A DNA stretch of 64,000 nucleotides. It comes from Acinetobacter tibetensis (GTDB lineage: Bacteria > Pseudomonadota > Gammaproteobacteria > Pseudomonadales > Moraxellaceae). This document shows, one piece after another, positions 28,211-38,921 of the stretch. The notes under the pieces are model-generated. The model made no database searches. It was given only the letters and a program-made list of their open reading frames with translations, and was not told the origin of the DNA. A program made the translations under genes and the position numbers. How positions within the stretch are numbered: position 1 is the first letter of the stretch; every line of letters begins with the position of its first letter. The stretch is taken from assembly GCF_023824315.1 (NCBI RefSeq), contig NZ_CP098732.1, positions 2,046,001-2,110,000 of the forward strand. The letters are read 5' to 3'.

Positions 28211-31200
28211 ATGCACTTTGTTCATCTTGGTATTCATACCGAATATTCTATTACTGAATCTATCGTTCGGATACCTGATCTAATTAAAGCTGCCGTAAAT
28301 GATGAAATGCCCGCTTTGGCATTGACGGATTTGTCTAACCTGCACGCTGCTGTGAAATTCTACGGCTCTTGCCTATCCAAAGGGATCAAACCGATTTTAG
28401 GTTCAGTGATTCGCCTGAATGATGCTGAACATCGTGTGACCTTATTGGCTATGACCAATCAAGGTTGGCGTGGGCTTACTGAAATTGTTTCCCGTGGTTT
28501 TATTGAAGGTCAGCAACTCGATATTCCCTGCGTACAAAAAGACTGGGTTCTAGAACAACATCAAGACATTATTGCCTTATTGGGTATGCACAGTGATGTC
28601 GGCAAAATGCTGTGTTCGTCAAACCCACAAAAAGCAGAACCCTTACTCGAACAATGGATCGAAAAATTTGGCAATCGTGTTTATTTAGCACTCACCCGAA
28701 CTGATCGCCCCTTTGAAGACGATTACATTTTAGAAGCCGTTAAACTGGCTAAAAAATATAATATTGGCGTAGTGGCACATAATGATGTGCACTTTATTAC
28801 CCGTGAAGACTTTGACGCACATGAAGCCCGTGTCTGTATTGCCGATGGTTATGTCCTAGGCGACAATCGTCGCCCAAAACATTATAGCTCTGAGCAATAT
28901 TTTAAAACCGAAGCTGAAATGACCGAGCTGTTTTCTGACTTGCCGACTGCAATTGAAAATAGCTTCCACATTGCTCGACGCTGTAATGTCACCCTACAAT
29001 TGGGCAAGTACTTCCTACCTGATTATCCAATTCCTGAAGGTCATACCATTGACACCTTCTTTGAACATTTGTCCAAAGAAGGTTTAGAAGAACGTCTGAA
29101 TCATTTGTATCCTGTAGCACAACGCGGTGATGATTGGGCTGAAATCCGTAAACCTTATGATGACCGTATTACTTACGAAATTAATATTATTAACTCAATG
29201 GGGTTTCCTGGCTACTTCCTGATTGTCATGGACTTCATTCAATGGTCAAAAAATAACGGCGTACCTGTCGGTCCTGGTCGTGGTTCGGGTGCCGGCTCTT
29301 TAGTCGCGTATAGTTTAAAAATTACCGACCTTGACCCACTCCGTTATGACCTGCTCTTTGAACGTTTCTTAAACCCAGAACGTGTTTCCATGCCCGACTT
29401 TGACGTCGACTTCTGTATTGCAGGGCGTGATAAAGTCATTGACTACGTGGCACGAAACTATGGTCGTGATGCAGTGTCTCAGATTGCGACCTTCGGAACC
29501 ATGGCGGCAAAAGGTGCCATTCGTGACGTTGCGCGTGTCTTAGGTAAATCTTATGGTTTAGCGGATCGTATTTCTAAAATGATTCCAACCAAACCTTTAG
29601 GTTTGACTTTAGAAGAATCGATTGAAGCTGAACCGCAACTAAAAGATATTGTCACTAACCCTTCAAATCCAGACAATGACGATGCCTCAGAAATCTGGGA
29701 AATGGCCCTCAAATTAGAAGGGATTACGCGTAATACAGGTAAACATGCGGGCGGCGTGGTCATTGCACCGACTAAAATTACCGACTTCTCTGCGGTACTC
29801 TGTGATGCAGACGGCACAGGTCGTGTTTCACAATACGATAAAGACGACGTAGAAGCAGCGGGACTGGTCAAGTTTGACTTTTTGGGACTACGTAACTTAA
29901 CCGTTATTGAAGATGCAGTGCAAAATATTAACAAGCACTATCCTTCGACCATCCCACTGGATATTGCCAATATTCCTTTAGACGACAAAGATGCTTACTT
30001 GGTCTTTGCCGATGCCAACACCACAGCGGTATTCCAGTTTGAATCCGTCGGTATGAAAAAAATGCTCAAAGAAGCTCGTCCGAGCAAATTTGAGGAAATT
30101 ATTGCCTTCGTATCTTTGTACCGTCCGGGTCCTATGGATCTGATTCCTGACTTTATTCATCGTATGCACGGCGGAGAGTTTGAATACTTACATCCTTTAC
30201 TTGAAGGTGTACTTGAACCGACTTACGGGATTATGGTCTATCAAGAGCAGGTGATGCAGGCTGCGCAATACTGTGCGGGCTATACCCTTGGTGGCGCGGA
30301 CTTACTCCGCCGAGCCATGGGTAAAAAGAAACCCGAAGAAATGGTGAAACAGCGCCAGATCTTTATTGAAGGTGCTGCACAAAAAGACATTGATGAAGCC
30401 ACAGCCAACCATATCTTCGACTACATGGAAAAGTTCGCAGGTTATGGTTTTAACAAATCCCACGCCGCTGCCTATGCTTTGGTTGCCTATCAAACAGCTT
30501 GGTTAAAAGCACATTACCCTGCCGAATTCTTGTCTGCGGTACTGTCTTCGGAAATGCAGAATACTGACAACGTCGTGTTCTTGATTGATGACTGTCGTAA
30601 TAATGGTTTAGACGTTTTACCGCCCTCTGTGAATATGTCGCTGTATCATTTCCATGCTACTGATGAGCAAACCATTGTTTATGGTTTAGGTGCGATTAAA
30701 GGTGTCGGTGAACAGGCGATGCAGTCAGTCATTGACTCCCGCCTACAGAATGGTCCTTATAAAGACCTGTTTGATTTCTGCCATCGTATTGATTTAAAGA
30801 GAATCAATAAACGCACCCTTGAAGCGCTGATTCGTGCAGGTGCTTTGGACTGTCTAGGTATTGAACGTTCAAGCTTAATGGCACAATTACCTGAGGCTGT
30901 ACAAGCCGCAGAACAAGCACGTAGCAACCGTGAAACAGGCATTATGGATTTATTTGGCGAAGTTGAAGAAGTTCAACGTAAGCCTGCAAAACCAGTTAAA
31001 CCATGGTCAGATGAAGTCCGCTTAAAAGGTGAAAAAGACACCCTAGGTTTATATTTAACAGGGCACCCAATTGATGTCTATCGTACTGAATTAAAATCTT
31101 TTGTTCCTGCAAAAATTAATGAATTGACACCCACACGTCGTGGTGTAACCACGGTATTTGCAGGCTTAGTGGTCGATGTTGCTAACTTCCCGAACCGTGT

Positions 31201-31780
31201 CATGATTACCTTAGATGATGGCACATCACGCATTGAGGTTTCTGCCAATCACGAACGTTTCCAACGCTTTAAAGACATTATTGTCAATGAACGTGTGGTG
31301 GTGATTGAAGGCGAAATTTATGAACGTGAAGGATATGATCGTCCAATGGGACGTTTAACCAAAGCCTTTAGCCTGAATGAAATCCGTCAAAAGCGTGCCA
31401 ATAGCATTCAAGTTAAGTTACACGCTGATCATCTAAGTAAAACTTTAACTCAAGATTTACAAAAAATCTTGTTGCCCTATTGCAATGTCGATTTGTGCAA
31501 TCATATTCCTATGTTATTGCAACTCGATTATGCCTATGCTTCTGCGGAATTACATTTGGGCATGCAATGGAAAGTTGCTCCTTTAGATGAACTTTTAAGT
31601 AAATTGCGCGATTATTTTGGTAAAGAAGCCATCTATGTTGAATATCAGGTGAAATCTAAAGCTGCCAAAGCCGTCAATTACGAGCAAGCCAAACCAGTAC
31701 AAGTCCCTCCTCCACCCGCCGATTTAAGCATGGATGAGGCAATGGATTTATATCAAGCTGATGTTAATCAATATTCATAA
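28211..31780 (+). CDS. dnaE: DNA polymerase III alpha subunit
   Basis: The 1189-residue replicative polymerase. The N-terminal PHP domain starts MHFVHLGIHTEYS. The polymerase core has GPGRGSGAGSLVAYSL and the catalytic aspartates in MPDFDVDFC near residues 395-400. VSLYRPGPM, the helix-hairpin-helix region near residue 850 and an OB-fold (FAGLVVDVANF) follow. The start at 28211 is chosen over the in-frame upstream codon at 28184, because the family begins at MHFVHL. Length is close to E. coli DnaE (1160). Confidence 0.97.
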   Translation: MHFVHLGIHTEYSITESIVRIPDLIKAAVNDEMPALALTDLSNLHAAVKFYGSCLSKGIKPILGSVIRLNDAEHRVTLLAMTNQGWRGLTEIVSRGFIEGQQLDIPCVQKDWVLEQHQDIIALLGMHSDVGKMLCSSNPQKAEPLLEQWIEKFGNRVYLALTRTDRPFEDDYILEAVKLAKKYNIGVVAHNDVHFITREDFDAHEARVCIADGYVLGDNRRPKHYSSEQYFKTEAEMTELFSDLPTAIENSFHIARRCNVTLQLGKYFLPDYPIPEGHTIDTFFEHLSKEGLEERLNHLYPVAQRGDDWAEIRKPYDDRITYEINIINSMGFPGYFLIVMDFIQWSKNNGVPVGPGRGSGAGSLVAYSLKITDLDPLRYDLLFERFLNPERVSMPDFDVDFCIAGRDKVIDYVARNYGRDAVSQIATFGTMAAKGAIRDVARVLGKSYGLADRISKMIPTKPLGLTLEESIEAEPQLKDIVTNPSNPDNDDASEIWEMALKLEGITRNTGKHAGGVVIAPTKITDFSAVLCDADGTGRVSQYDKDDVEAAGLVKFDFLGLRNLTVIEDAVQNINKHYPSTIPLDIANIPLDDKDAYLVFADANTTAVFQFESVGMKKMLKEARPSKFEEIIAFVSLYRPGPMDLIPDFIHRMHGGEFEYLHPLLEGVLEPTYGIMVYQEQVMQAAQYCAGYTLGGADLLRRAMGKKKPEEMVKQRQIFIEGAAQKDIDEATANHIFDYMEKFAGYGFNKSHAAAYALVAYQTAWLKAHYPAEFLSAVLSSEMQNTDNVVFLIDDCRNNGLDVLPPSVNMSLYHFHATDEQTIVYGLGAIKGVGEQAMQSVIDSRLQNGPYKDLFDFCHRIDLKRINKRTLEALIRAGALDCLGIERSSLMAQLPEAVQAAEQARSNRETGIMDLFGEVEEVQRKPAKPVKPWSDEVRLKGEKDTLGLYLTGHPIDVYRTELKSFVPAKINELTPTRRGVTTVFAGLVVDVANFPNRVMITLDDGTSRIEVSANHERFQRFKDIIVNERVVVIEGEIYEREGYDRPMGRLTKAFSLNEIRQKRANSIQVKLHADHLSKTLTQDLQKILLPYCNVDLCNHIPMLLQLDYAYASAELHLGMQWKVAPLDELLSKLRDYFGKEAIYVEYQVKSKAAKAVNYEQAKPVQVPPPPADLSMDEAMDLYQADVNQYS

Positions 31781-31821
31781 CGATTAACCGAATTCAGCAA
31801 GTAAACAAGATTGGAAATGCA

Positions 31822-32676
31822 ATGAATCAATTTGACAATACTGCGGTTGCAGCACATCTTTCCCATGTCCGTATTGTCATGGTGAATACGACCTTGCCTG
31901 CCAATATTGGCAGCGCACTGCGAGCCATGAAAACGATGGGGCTTAGCCAATTGGTCTTGGTTGCTCCAAAAACCTATCCTCATCCAGACATTGAAGCACT
32001 GGCTGCTGGTGCGGTAGATCTGATTCCGCAAATTAAAATTGTAGACACCCTAGAACAAGCCATTCAAGACTGTCACATTGTCTTTGGGACCAGTGCACGT
32101 AGCCGTACTATTCCTTGGCCATTGCTAGATGCGCGCCCTGCGGCAGAAATATCACTTCAAGCCGTGGTCACACAACAGCAAAATGTTGCCGTAGTCTTTG
32201 GACGTGAAGACCGAGGCTTAACCAATGAAGAACTGGCATTGGCTAACTATCATGTCACTATTCCAGTCAATATCGATTATGGCGTATTGAATGTGGCTCA
32301 AGCCATTCAAATCATTTGTTATGAAATGCGGATGGCGGCATTGGCACGGATTGAACAAACCGAAGACCCAGAAGCCACCATGCCCGTCACAGAGACTACG
32401 CAAATGCATTGGGATGAACCGTTAGTAACGCATGACCAAATGCAGCAGTTCTACCCACATTTAGAGAAAATGCTTGAAGATATTGAGTTTTTAGATCCAA
32501 ATAATCCAAGATTACTGCCTTTACGCTTGCGTCGACTATTTGGGCGTATACAATTAGATAAAATGGAATATCATTTACTTCGCGGTATTTTTAGTCGCGT
32601 ACAAGCCTTAAATAAAGGAACTTGGAAACCATCTACACCTAAGACCAAAGACAAAGAGGATCCGTCTAATGCTTAA
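31822..32676 (+). CDS. trmJ: tRNA (cytidine/uridine-32-2'-O)-methyltransferase
   Basis: A 284-residue SPOUT methyltransferase that 2'-O-methylates position 32 of tRNAs. Marks: [21 protein letters not shown] near the N-terminus, [15 protein letters not shown] (the knot loop) near residue 128, and [18 protein letters not shown] at the SAM-binding knot. The C-terminal helical part contains [16 protein letters not shown]. Its stop overlaps the cysE start by 8 bp. Confidence 0.93.
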   Translation: MNQFDNTAVAAHLSHVRIVMVNTTLPANIGSALRAMKTMGLSQLVLVAPKTYPHPDIEALAAGAVDLIPQIKIVDTLEQAIQDCHIVFGTSARSRTIPWPLLDARPAAEISLQAVVTQQQNVAVVFGREDRGLTNEELALANYHVTIPVNIDYGVLNVAQAIQIICYEMRMAALARIEQTEDPEATMPVTETTQMHWDEPLVTHDQMQQFYPHLEKMLEDIEFLDPNNPRLLPLRLRRLFGRIQLDKMEYHLLRGIFSRVQALNKGTWKPSTPKTKDKEDPSNA

Positions 32677-33478
32677 ACAGCTAAAAGAGGATATACAAGC
32701 TGTCTTCGCGCGCGATCCAGCAGCGCGAAACACTTTAGAAGTTTTAACCACTTATCCTGGCATTCATGCCTTAATCATGCACCGTATGGCACATGAATTG
32801 TGGAAAAAAGACTGTAAAGGCTCAGCTCGACTACTGTCTTCATTTAGCCGTTTTACGACAGGTATTGAAATTCACCCAGGTGCAAAAATTGGCCGCCGTT
32901 TTTTTATCGATCATGGCATGGGTGTGGTTATTGGTGAAACTGCCGAGATTGGCGATGACGTTACGCTCTATCATGGTGTCACATTGGGTGGTACTACTTG
33001 GAATAAAGGCAAACGCCACCCTACGCTTGAAGATGGGGTAATTATTGGCGCGGGTGCCAAAATCTTAGGGCCGTTTACCGTAGGTAAAGGTGCCAAAGTT
33101 GGGTCAAATGCGGTGGTCACCAAAGCCGTACCTGCTGGTACAACTGCTGTCGGAAATCCTGCACGCTACATCAGTAAATATCTTCCAAAAGATCAAGATG
33201 AAGCACGTCGCCGTGATTATGCCGAAAGTATTGGATTCCAAGCCTATGCTGCAACGCAAGACCAATCAGACCCAATGCTTGAAGGTATGCGTATTTTATT
33301 AGACCGTATTCAAAATAATGAAAAACGTATGAACACGCTTTGCCAACGTTTATCTCTGCTTGATCCAACGTTTAAAAAGCAGCAATTGAATGAACAACCC
33401 TACAGTGAAGAAGAGTTAAAAATTATTGAAGATGTGCGCCGCGAATGTGAAGCACAAAGTAGTCAATCTAAGCCATAA
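32669..33478 (+). CDS. cysE: Serine O-acetyltransferase
   Basis: A 269-residue left-handed beta-helix acetyltransferase making O-acetylserine for cysteine synthesis. The hexapeptide-repeat region runs from [20 protein letters not shown] through [13 protein letters not shown] to [21 protein letters not shown], with the catalytic His in IDHGMG and the GNPAR closing motif. The N-terminal part is short compared with E. coli CysE, while an about 70-residue C-terminal tail is present. Overlap with trmJ suggests one transcript. Confidence 0.94.
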   Translation: MLKQLKEDIQAVFARDPAARNTLEVLTTYPGIHALIMHRMAHELWKKDCKGSARLLSSFSRFTTGIEIHPGAKIGRRFFIDHGMGVVIGETAEIGDDVTLYHGVTLGGTTWNKGKRHPTLEDGVIIGAGAKILGPFTVGKGAKVGSNAVVTKAVPAGTTAVGNPARYISKYLPKDQDEARRRDYAESIGFQAYAATQDQSDPMLEGMRILLDRIQNNEKRMNTLCQRLSLLDPTFKKQQLNEQPYSEEELKIIEDVRRECEAQSSQSKP

Positions 33479-33514
33479 CCACATAATTAAAAACCAACTG
33501 TAACACGCCCTATA

Positions 33515-33563
33515 TTGCATGTTCGCCAGAGTTTTCTTAGACTGACGAACATGCAAATTTTTT
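33515..33563 (+). terminator. Terminator after cysE
   Basis: Long stem TTGCATGTTCG / CGAACATGCAA (11 bp, with an inner CAG/CTG pairing), followed by ATTTTTT. Confidence 0.93.
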
Positions 33564-33586
33564 ATTACTTTTAAAAGAAAGAATGG

Positions 33587-34513
33587 ATGAATACTATGAC
33601 GTTAAAGCCTCTGGCAATCGCATTAATTGCCGCATCATTTCTAACGGCGTGTAGCATAACCCCAACCAAAGATAAGAACTCTAAAGAACCGATTATTTTC
33701 ACAGAACCTGATACAACTCCCCCATTTTATGCCCTGAACCCATTTGACTATGCCGCACCGCCTCCATTTGAATTGGCATTGAAGCAAGCTGCTGCCCAGC
33801 CAGTAACAAAAATGGTGGTAACAAATTCAGCCAATCCAAATGAAAAAATTACGCTAGAAACAAATCGTTTGATCATTCCTACGATTAATAACAATCAACG
33901 CACGATGAAATATGCCGTTTTGGCAGGTGAAAATGAAATTGATATCACGGATATTGATGACTTTTTACAGTTAGTGGAAGGCAAAGCACGCCACTACCCA
34001 CCACGTTTTACAGAACGCAAAGAACGTAAAGGTTTCGAAGCAAAATTAAAACAAGTCACGCAAGAATTGGATACGCTTGCTGTCCGCGATGATGCCTCTT
34101 TCGACATTTTAGTGCGTGCATTCAAAGCCAGTGTTATGGCACGTAATCTTGACTTAGGCTCTGTGTATACCACTAAATCTTTAACTTATGCACAGCGCAT
34201 CTTAAAGATTAATCAAGATGATGCTGAAGCCAACTTTTGGTTTGGATTTGGTTTATCTGAAGGCGGTGGTCAACGCGAAGCTATTCCATATTTAGACAAA
34301 GCCATGAAAGCAGGTGTTCAGGAAGCTTATTTGTCCGCTGCCAATAACTACATTGCACTGGAACAAAAGAAAAGTGCCATCCAAATTCTAAAAAACTACA
34401 AACTCAAATATCCGCAAGAAGCCGCTGTTGCTGATCGTTTAATTAGCGAAATTGAAACACAAGGGCGTTGGAATGTTTGGCAAGTATTAAATACTCCCCC
34501 GAAAGCATCTTAA
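33587..34513 (+). CDS. Lipoprotein with TPR-like C-terminal region
   Basis: A 308-residue lipoprotein. The signal peptide ends in FLTAC (lipid Cys near residue 22) and is followed by a Pro/Lys/Asp-rich linker. The C-terminal half has helical pairs resembling tetratricopeptide repeats (SLTYAQRILKINQDDAEANF, then GQREAIPYLDKAMKAGVQEA). I do not recognise a named family. It is probably anchored in the outer membrane and may act in envelope assembly, but this is inference. Terminators on both sides make it monocistronic. Confidence 0.8.
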   Translation: MNTMTLKPLAIALIAASFLTACSITPTKDKNSKEPIIFTEPDTTPPFYALNPFDYAAPPPFELALKQAAAQPVTKMVVTNSANPNEKITLETNRLIIPTINNNQRTMKYAVLAGENEIDITDIDDFLQLVEGKARHYPPRFTERKERKGFEAKLKQVTQELDTLAVRDDASFDILVRAFKASVMARNLDLGSVYTTKSLTYAQRILKINQDDAEANFWFGFGLSEGGGQREAIPYLDKAMKAGVQEAYLSAANNYIALEQKKSAIQILKNYKLKYPQEAAVADRLISEIETQGRWNVWQVLNTPPKAS

Positions 34514-34530
34514 TCTCATTCACTGCATCA

Positions 34531-34561
34531 AATAGACCGTCCAGTACGGTCTATTTTTTTT
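34531..34561 (+). terminator. Terminator after the TPR-like lipoprotein gene
   Basis: AATAGACCGT / ACGGTCTATT hairpin with a CCAGT loop and a T8 tail. Confidence 0.94.
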
Positions 34562-34633
34562 CTGTGCATTGAAAAAGCTGACAATTATCGTATGATTTAA
34601 AAAAATAAACAAAATGAAAGTTAAGATCTGCCT

Positions 34634-36640
34634 ATGCCAAAGAACTTTAGCCATATTGCCCTGCTTTCTGTACTGGTCGCCACTCTACTTTCGGGTTGCC
34701 AAGTTGTTACTGTCAAAAATCAAGCTGTAAAAGTCACCATCACCAATGAACGTGAAAGTATTCTGACACGTGATAAGCTGAGTGAAGCGAGTCTAAATGT
34801 TTTATCCATGACAGGGCGTGAGGCTAAAGTCTGTACAGCACATCCCACTCAATGCGTTCAGGAATTACAGCAAATTCCACAAATTCCGGATGAACAATTA
34901 TATTCCGCAGCCAGTGAACTGTATCTGGCACGGGCACTGGCGTTAGAAGGTTCTTCAGACTGTAAAATTGGATTACTGACCAGCCATAAATCTGAAGAAA
35001 AACAGAAAATCCAGCAAGAAATTTATAATCAGTGCTTAGACCAAGAATTAGGCATGTTGGATAAAAGTATTCGCTATAGCTATGCCTACATGTTCAAAAC
35101 CCAACGTGGCCCTGAAGATCGAATTTTTGATAACCGACAAGTACAAATACGAGATTTCTATAACTTAGCAATTGCAAAACTTTCTAATGCTTATAGTCTT
35201 CGTTACCCTGAAAAAGAAGTTCCGCGTCAAATTAAAGTTGGTCAGAGTATTTATGATATTGATTTTAGTAATTATCCCTTACTGAAAGATCAGAAAATTG
35301 AACAACTCATGTCGAGTTATAATCTAAATTTTTCAGGTCTGCGCTCGATTAACCGTCGTGATGGTTTTGGTTCTGAATTTGTGGTTGTACTCCCAAATGC
35401 CAATCAACAGCAAAAAGAGTCCAATCAATACATTCTTGACCCTTTACATTTTTCTTATGAAAGTGGAATCAATCCAAATATTCATAAAGCGCGCTACTTG
35501 GCAGCAACATTTACCGCCGAACCTAAAGCAGCCACCTCAGTCAATGATATTTTAACCAAACCTGAATTTGTGATTCGTGCCTATGACCCGTATCAATATG
35601 AATCTATTCAGCTTGCAGGACGTAAATATCCTTTAGCCGCTAACTTCTCGACCCCATACGGTTTATGGTTAGCCCAAAATAACTTGGGTAAAGCGGCTTA
35701 TCTAACCCTAATTGATCGTGAAAACCGTTTAACCATGCCACATTTATATATGTTGGAACCTTACAATCCAAATAAAAAAGTGATTGTCTTGGTTCATGGT
35801 TTAGCCAGCAGTCCAGAAGCTTGGATTCGTCTAACCAATGACATTATGGGAGATAAGGTTTTAAGAGAAAATTACCAAGTCTGGCAAGTGTTCTATTCGA
35901 CTAATATGCCGATTATAGAAAGTCGCTTTCAGATTTACGCACTCCTTAAACAGAGTTTTGCACAAGTCAATGCAAATGCTTCCGCAAAAAATGATGCCGT
36001 ACTCATTGGACATAGTATGGGAGGAATTATTACCCGTCTGTTGGTCAGTGATGCTGATGTCACCCAAAAAGCACTGTCGATGATGAGCAACCGACAACTC
36101 AGTAAATATAAAAAAGTCCCGATTGTTGCACAGCGCATGCAAATACAAGATATTCCTAATTTTGGCCGTGCTATCTTTATTTCTGCGCCACACCACGGCA
36201 CAGCTTATGCCGACCTGTGGTTTACTCGCGCTGCACGTAAAATTATTAAACTTCCAGGTGCATTTTTAACTGCGGTGGGTGACACCTTACAAAGCCAAGA
36301 TTTAGATTTCTCAGATTTAGCCAAACAAATTGACCAAGGGCTCATTCAGAATGGTCCAAGTGACTTAAGTCATAAATCCAAGTTTATGAGCATCACTTCG
36401 GATATTCGACCGCGTAAAGGATTGTTATTTCATTCAATTATGGGGAATGACACCAAAAGTGATGATCCAAACCTCATTACTGATGGCATCGTGCCTTATA
36501 AAAGTGCTCACCTAGAGGGCGCTGTCTCTGAAAAAATTATTCGAGGTGGTCATTCAATTCAAGAAACGCCTGAAGCCGTGTTAGAGTTAAGACGTATTCT
36601 TCGGTTGCATCTCGTCCAACTTGGACTCTATAAACCATAA
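34634..36640 (+). CDS. Alpha/beta-hydrolase lipoprotein (putative esterase/lipase)
   Basis: A 668-residue lipoprotein: the signal peptide ends in LLSGC (Cys near residue 22). Residues about 25-370 have no recognised domain. The C-terminal part is an alpha/beta-hydrolase: VIVLVHGLASSPEAW (oxyanion HG), the nucleophile elbow IGHSMGG near residue 458, SAPHHGT, and a His in RGGHSIQE near the end as the likely catalytic base. The fold resembles PGAP1/lipase-class esterases. The substrate is unknown. It is followed by a gene-free gap. Confidence 0.82.
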   Translation: MPKNFSHIALLSVLVATLLSGCQVVTVKNQAVKVTITNERESILTRDKLSEASLNVLSMTGREAKVCTAHPTQCVQELQQIPQIPDEQLYSAASELYLARALALEGSSDCKIGLLTSHKSEEKQKIQQEIYNQCLDQELGMLDKSIRYSYAYMFKTQRGPEDRIFDNRQVQIRDFYNLAIAKLSNAYSLRYPEKEVPRQIKVGQSIYDIDFSNYPLLKDQKIEQLMSSYNLNFSGLRSINRRDGFGSEFVVVLPNANQQQKESNQYILDPLHFSYESGINPNIHKARYLAATFTAEPKAATSVNDILTKPEFVIRAYDPYQYESIQLAGRKYPLAANFSTPYGLWLAQNNLGKAAYLTLIDRENRLTMPHLYMLEPYNPNKKVIVLVHGLASSPEAWIRLTNDIMGDKVLRENYQVWQVFYSTNMPIIESRFQIYALLKQSFAQVNANASAKNDAVLIGHSMGGIITRLLVSDADVTQKALSMMSNRQLSKYKKVPIVAQRMQIQDIPNFGRAIFISAPHHGTAYADLWFTRAARKIIKLPGAFLTAVGDTLQSQDLDFSDLAKQIDQGLIQNGPSDLSHKSKFMSITSDIRPRKGLLFHSIMGNDTKSDDPNLITDGIVPYKSAHLEGAVSEKIIRGGHSIQETPEAVLELRRILRLHLVQLGLYKP

Positions 36641-36957
36641 CGACATACAAGCTAGAATCCATGCTTTTTCACCACTCATGGATTCTAGATACAAATTAAA
36701 AATGGATGCATAGTCATTTTTTTAAATGGTTTTCAGTGTATTTTTTTATTATACCAATCAATAATGTGGCCTAATACTCGCTTATATGAATCATTTAAAT
36801 ATGAACAACATTTTCTATAAGCGATTCAAAAACCACATGATTATGTGAGCCTAAGGTCCACTGTTGACTTCATTCAAAAATAAGTTCATAAGAATCTTTA
36901 GCACCTGCTAAGGGTTCTTATTATTAATTAAAAATAGTAAACAAGGATGAAAAAAAA
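36641..36957. other. Intergenic region with a long inverted repeat
   Basis: A perfect inverted repeat, CTAGAATCCATG / CATGGATTCTAG (36652-36688), starts 12 bp after the hydrolase stop. It has no T-run, so it is at best a weak terminator. The rest is AT-rich and should hold the promoter of the acyl-CoA ligase gene; an AAGGATG ribosome site precedes 36958. Confidence 0.6.
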
Positions 36958-38592
36958 ATGTTTGGAAAAATGATGCATCAATCTTTACTGATTAGTAACC
37001 TCATTGAACATGCAGCAAAATATCATGCAGATACTTCTATTATTTCACGTGAAGTAAATGGTCAAATTACAACAACAAACTGGTTACAAGTTCAAAAAAA
37101 TACAAAACGATTAGCAAATGCTTTAACAACTTTTGGTCTTGAAATGGGAGACCGTCTTGCAACTATCGCGTGGAATAACCATCGTCACTTAGAATCTTGG
37201 TATGCCATTTCAGGGAGTGGTTATGTTTGCCATACCATTAACCCGCGTTTGTTTCCAGAGCAATTGGTTTTCATTATAAATGATGCTCAAGATAAAGCGA
37301 TTTTCTTTGATTCGACATTTTTACCTTTAATTGCAGCAATCCAAGATAAAGTGCCAACGGTTGAACATTTTATCTGCTACGGCTCGCGCGATGAAAAAGT
37401 TTTAACTGCTCTTCCAAATGTCCTTTTCTATGACGAACTGATTCAACATCAATCTGTCGAATTTAACTGGCCACAATTTAGCGAAGAAACTCCAAGTTCT
37501 TTATGCTACACCTCAGGTACAACGGGCAACCCTAAAGGCGTATTGTATAGCCATCGTTCTACGCTATTGCACACTATGTCTATTAGCTTACCAGACTCAC
37601 TTAACTTGTCTGCAAAAGATATTGTGATGCCTGTAGTCCCTATGTTCCATGTCAATGCATGGGGCGTACCTTATGCAGCTGCAATGGTTGGCTGTACAAT
37701 TGTACTTCCGGGGCCGAATCTAGATGGTGATAGCCTTGTTAGCTTAATTGATGATTATAAAGTCACCGTGGCTTTAGGTGTACCTACCATCTGGCAAGGT
37801 CTACTTGCTGCTGCGAAAAAACGCGGCACCAAGTTAGAAAGCATGGCGCGTAATGTCGTGGGGGGTGCAGCATGCCCTCCTTCAATTATCCGTGATTTCA
37901 AAAACGACTATGCTTGTGACACTATTCATGCTTGGGGAATGTCAGAAACGAGCCCATTGGGTACAGCGAACCAACCAAAAGCAAAGCATTTAGCCTTAAG
38001 TGAAGAAGAATTCGAAAAATTACGTTTAACTCAAGGTCGCCCACCATTCGGTGTCGAATTACGTATAGTTGATGGTGACAACCTAACGGCTTTGCCAAAT
38101 GATGGTCGCACACAAGGTAATTTACAAATTCGTGGTCCATGGATTGTTGAAAACTACTTTAACCAAGAGAAAAGTGCGACAACGGCTGATGGCTGGTTCG
38201 ATACGGGTGACATTGCAACGATTAATGCGGATGGTTATATGAGTATTTGTGACCGTGCAAAAGATTTAATCAAATCAGGTGGCGAATGGATTTCTTCAGT
38301 TGAAATTGAAAATATTGCGGTTGGTCATCCTGAAATTCGTATGGCGGCAGCGATTGCAGCCCGTCATCCAAAATGGGATGAACGTCCAATCCTGATTGCA
38401 GTGAAACAAGAAAACTCGAACCTAACTGAAGAAGAAGCACTTGCTTACTTTGAAAACAAGATTGCTCATTGGCAAATTCCTGATGCTGTAATTTTTGTTG
38501 ATGCACTTCCAATAAATGGTACAGGTAAAATTGTAAAAGCTACATTACGTACACAATTTGGTGATGTTCTACTTAAAGATGAAGTGGTTTAA
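36958..38592 (+). CDS. Medium-chain acyl-CoA synthetase (AMP-forming), AlkK-like
   Basis: A 544-residue ANL-superfamily ligase. The P-loop-like A3 motif is CYTSGTTGNPKGVLYSHRS near residue 182. The A5 motif is HAWGMSETSP, A7 is GWFDTGDIATI, A8 is DRAKDLIKSGGEWIS, and the catalytic Lys is in NGTGKIVKATL near the C-terminus. The pattern matches long/medium-chain fatty acid ligases of the AlkK type. The substrate is inferred. A relic of a short-chain dehydrogenase lies just downstream. Confidence 0.88.
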   Translation: MFGKMMHQSLLISNLIEHAAKYHADTSIISREVNGQITTTNWLQVQKNTKRLANALTTFGLEMGDRLATIAWNNHRHLESWYAISGSGYVCHTINPRLFPEQLVFIINDAQDKAIFFDSTFLPLIAAIQDKVPTVEHFICYGSRDEKVLTALPNVLFYDELIQHQSVEFNWPQFSEETPSSLCYTSGTTGNPKGVLYSHRSTLLHTMSISLPDSLNLSAKDIVMPVVPMFHVNAWGVPYAAAMVGCTIVLPGPNLDGDSLVSLIDDYKVTVALGVPTIWQGLLAAAKKRGTKLESMARNVVGGAACPPSIIRDFKNDYACDTIHAWGMSETSPLGTANQPKAKHLALSEEEFEKLRLTQGRPPFGVELRIVDGDNLTALPNDGRTQGNLQIRGPWIVENYFNQEKSATTADGWFDTGDIATINADGYMSICDRAKDLIKSGGEWISSVEIENIAVGHPEIRMAAAIAARHPKWDERPILIAVKQENSNLTEEEALAYFENKIAHWQIPDAVIFVDALPINGTGKIVKATLRTQFGDVLLKDEVV

Positions 38593-38642
38593 CACTTCAC
38601 ACTTTTAAGGTGTCCAAATCAGGATATTGAGATGAGAAATAC

Positions 38643-38825
38643 ATGGATATGCCAGTAGATAAAGCCTGTAAAGAGATCTATGAAGGTATTTTGTCTTCTT
38701 AATTTATGATTATTCTAGGTGCGCAAGCACATATTCTTGCAAAACTTTCATGTGTTTTACCTGATGTATATCGCGGTCAAAATGATAAGACGTTAGATAA
38801 AATTATCGAAAGATTCGCATCTTAA
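38643..38825 (+). pseudogene. C-terminal relic of a short-chain dehydrogenase
   Basis: One reading frame interrupted by a TAA at 38700: MDMPVDKACKEIYEGILSS, stop, then FMIILGAQAHILAKLSCVLP and a further 20 residues to a TAA at 38823. The pattern of a residue block ending in an xxIxxGI turn followed by a hydrophobic G-x-x-A strand and helix resembles the last 60 residues of SDR enzymes. No N-terminal Rossmann part remains. It lies 50 bp after the acyl-CoA ligase gene, so the two may once have been an operon. Confidence 0.5.
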
Positions 38826-38868
38826 TTGAACTTAGAAGGTTTAGTCTCTAACTCAACCTTCTCTTCTA

Positions 38869-38907
38869 AACTAAAAAACCGGACTTTATATGTTCGGTTT
38901 TTTAGTT
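38869..38907. terminator. Bidirectional terminator before marC
   Basis: AACTAAAAAACCG / CGGTTTTTTAGTT inverted repeat, active in both directions between convergent units. Confidence 0.93.
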
Positions 38908-38921
38908 GATTCACCTTGAGA

